This document shows, in pieces, positions 4,504 through 5,804 of a stretch of 5,804 nucleotides of DNA. The translations under genes were made by a program, and so were the position numbers. The notes below the pieces were generated by a model. That model did not search any database and was not told the DNA's origin. It was given only the letters and a program-made list of their open reading frames with translations. The stretch lies in the NCBI GenBank assembly GCA_024224995.1, contig JAAENB010000701.1:1-5804 (forward strand), read 5' to 3'. The stretch's first letter is position 1, and the number at the start of each line of letters is the position of its first letter. Source of the stretch: a bacterium. Lineage in GTDB: Bacteria > Spirochaetota > UBA4802 > UBA5550.

Positions 4504-5804
4504 ATGAATGATAATAATAATAATGAGTCATATTACACGCCGGAAGAAATTTCAGACTGTATAACACTACTTGAAACCTTGATCAATAATACTGATCAGT
4601 TCCTGAATATACCTGAAGAGCAAAGGGTCGCGCTTTTGAATGCGGCCGGAAGGCTTTCACGTCCAAATAGAGATGACCTTAAAAAGAGAAAAAAGGCCAG
4701 GAGACAGGCGGAACGCAAAGCAGTAACCAATTACGAACGCAAAGCCAGGGCAGCGACTGGCATCCGCAGCGCGAGAGAGGCCCATGTATTTACCGCTCCC
4801 CTGCAGATTTCTTCTGCCGATATGAACACAGACCATGAACAGCTTGAATTAAAATCCCCGCGCAACTGCTATGTCTGCAAAGCGGAATTCACCAAACTCC
4901 ATTTTTTTTACGACTCCATGTGCCCTGCCTGCGCCGACTTTAACTATAAAAAGCGCTTTCAAACAGCCCCGCTTAACGGACAGGTTGCTTTAATTACGGG
5001 CTCTCGTTTAAAGATAGGATACCATTCAACACTGATGATGCTGCGCGCGGGTGCCACAGTAATTGCCACAACAAGATTCCCCGTAGACTCAGCCGCGCGC
5101 TTTTCAAAGGAACAGGATTACTCAGAGTGGAAAGACCGTCTCCATGTTTACGGCCTGGACCTCCGGCATACTCCCAGCGTTGAAATCTTCTCGAGTTTCA
5201 TTGAACAGAATTACAACCGGTTGGATATACTTATCAACAATGCCGCTCAAACAGTACGGCGTCCTCCGGGCTTTTACTCTCATCTTATGGAAAATGAAAC
5301 CAAAAATATAAACGAGCAGCCCCAAGAAGTCCGGCATCTTCTTAACCAGTACCGGGACTGCATGAAGCAGCTCGGTTCTTTCTCCGAACCAACGACCGAA
5401 AGTGAAGGCGGCGAAACGGCACTCCCCGTAACCTGGAACGGGAAAACCCCGGGAATTGGTCTGCGCTCATCTGCGGAACTTTCCCAGGTTCCTTATTCAT
5501 ATGATCACGCCCTTGCCGTGGAAAAGGTTTTCCCCCAGGGCAAACTGGACGCCGACCTTCAGCAGGTCGATTTGAGGGAAACAAACAGCTGGCGGCTCCG
5601 GCTTGGCGAAATACAAACTTCCGAGATGCTGGAAGTTCAGCTGGTTAATATTATCGCCCCATTTGTTTTATGCAACAGGCTGGTCTCTTTGATGAAGCGT
5701 GACAATACGGGTCAGAAACATATTGTTAATGTTACTGCCATGGAAGGAAAGTTCTACCGTTTCAAAAAAACCGACCGCCATCCCCACACGAATATTGCCA
5801 AAGC
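4504..5804 (+). CDS. SDR-like protein with zinc-ribbon-like extension, 3' end outside window
   Basis: The frame is open from ATG 4504 to the right edge, giving 433 complete codons. The first 90 residues are hydrophilic and basic, starting with an Asn run and including K- and R-rich helix-like sequence (about 59-92). C122-x2-C125 and C140-x2-C143 suggest a zinc ribbon. A Rossmann fold follows from about 159: [12 protein letters not shown] (161-172), then I-N-N-A-A-Q-T (244-250). About 110 extra residues come before V-N-I-I-A-P-F (381-387). Aligned with E. coli FabG, the catalytic Asn110, Ser138, Tyr151 and Lys155 correspond to Asn382, Ala412, Thr429 and Lys433. A dinucleotide-binding SDR relative is clear, but classical oxidoreductase activity is doubtful. 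No good ribosome binding site precedes the ATG; it is the first ATG in frame, and the next is Met107, after the basic region. It lies 96 bases after ybiT on the same strand. Confidence 0.85.
   Translation, partial: MNDNNNNESYYTPEEISDCITLLETLINNTDQFLNIPEEQRVALLNAAGRLSRPNRDDLKKRKKARRQAERKAVTNYERKARAATGIRSAREAHVFTAPLQISSADMNTDHEQLELKSPRNCYVCKAEFTKLHFFYDSMCPACADFNYKKRFQTAPLNGQVALITGSRLKIGYHSTLMMLRAGATVIATTRFPVDSAARFSKEQDYSEWKDRLHVYGLDLRHTPSVEIFSSFIEQNYNRLDILINNAAQTVRRPPGFYSHLMENETKNINEQPQEVRHLLNQYRDCMKQLGSFSEPTTESEGGETALPVTWNGKTPGIGLRSSAELSQVPYSYDHALAVEKVFPQGKLDADLQQVDLRETNSWRLRLGEIQTSEMLEVQLVNIIAPFVLCNRLVSLMKRDNTGQKHIVNVTAMEGKFYRFKKTDRHPHTNIAK

Noticed and set aside
4509..4523. AAT-type triplet run as a phase-variation switch
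   Set aside because: The repeat unit is three bases, so length change would only alter the Asn count and not the frame.

Overview
The window looks like an ordinary chromosomal stretch of a Gram-negative-type bacterium. It holds one gene on the minus strand and three on the plus strand. A spirochaete is my first guess, because the putative lipoprotein has a relaxed lipobox (S-G-N-C followed by lysines) of the kind tolerated in that phylum. This is weak evidence and I would not name a taxon from it. I see no rRNA, tRNA, CRISPR array, transposase or phage gene.

Layout. Positions 1-223 are non-coding and hold two strong GC-rich palindromes of the dispersed-repeat kind. Positions 224-1519 (minus) encode a 431-residue exported protein of unknown function, probably a lipoprotein. 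Positions 1520-1874 form a divergent intergenic region with a perfect 14-bp palindrome and a longer interrupted inverted repeat, both good operator candidates. Positions 1875-2609 (plus) encode a crotonase-fold acyl-CoA enzyme. Positions 2773-4407 encode an ABC-F ATPase of the YbiT type. A four-unit heptamer repeat and a possible small terminator follow it. From 4504 to the right edge runs a large SDR-like protein with an N-terminal extension carrying four zinc-ribbon-like cysteines. Its 3' end lies outside the window.

The genes do not form an obvious pathway. The three plus-strand genes are co-directional but separated by 163 and 96 bases, so a shared transcript is possible but not shown. 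The shared interest is enzyme-fold proteins that have lost canonical residues. The ABC-F protein has lost its entire second Walker A motif, which predicts one dead ATP site of two. The SDR protein appears to have Ala and Thr in place of the catalytic Ser and Tyr, an altered glycine motif and an insertion of about 110 residues. The crotonase has Asp where classical hydratases have their first catalytic Glu. I find no evidence of a multi-gene defence or mobile system here. The novelty lies in these degenerate active sites.
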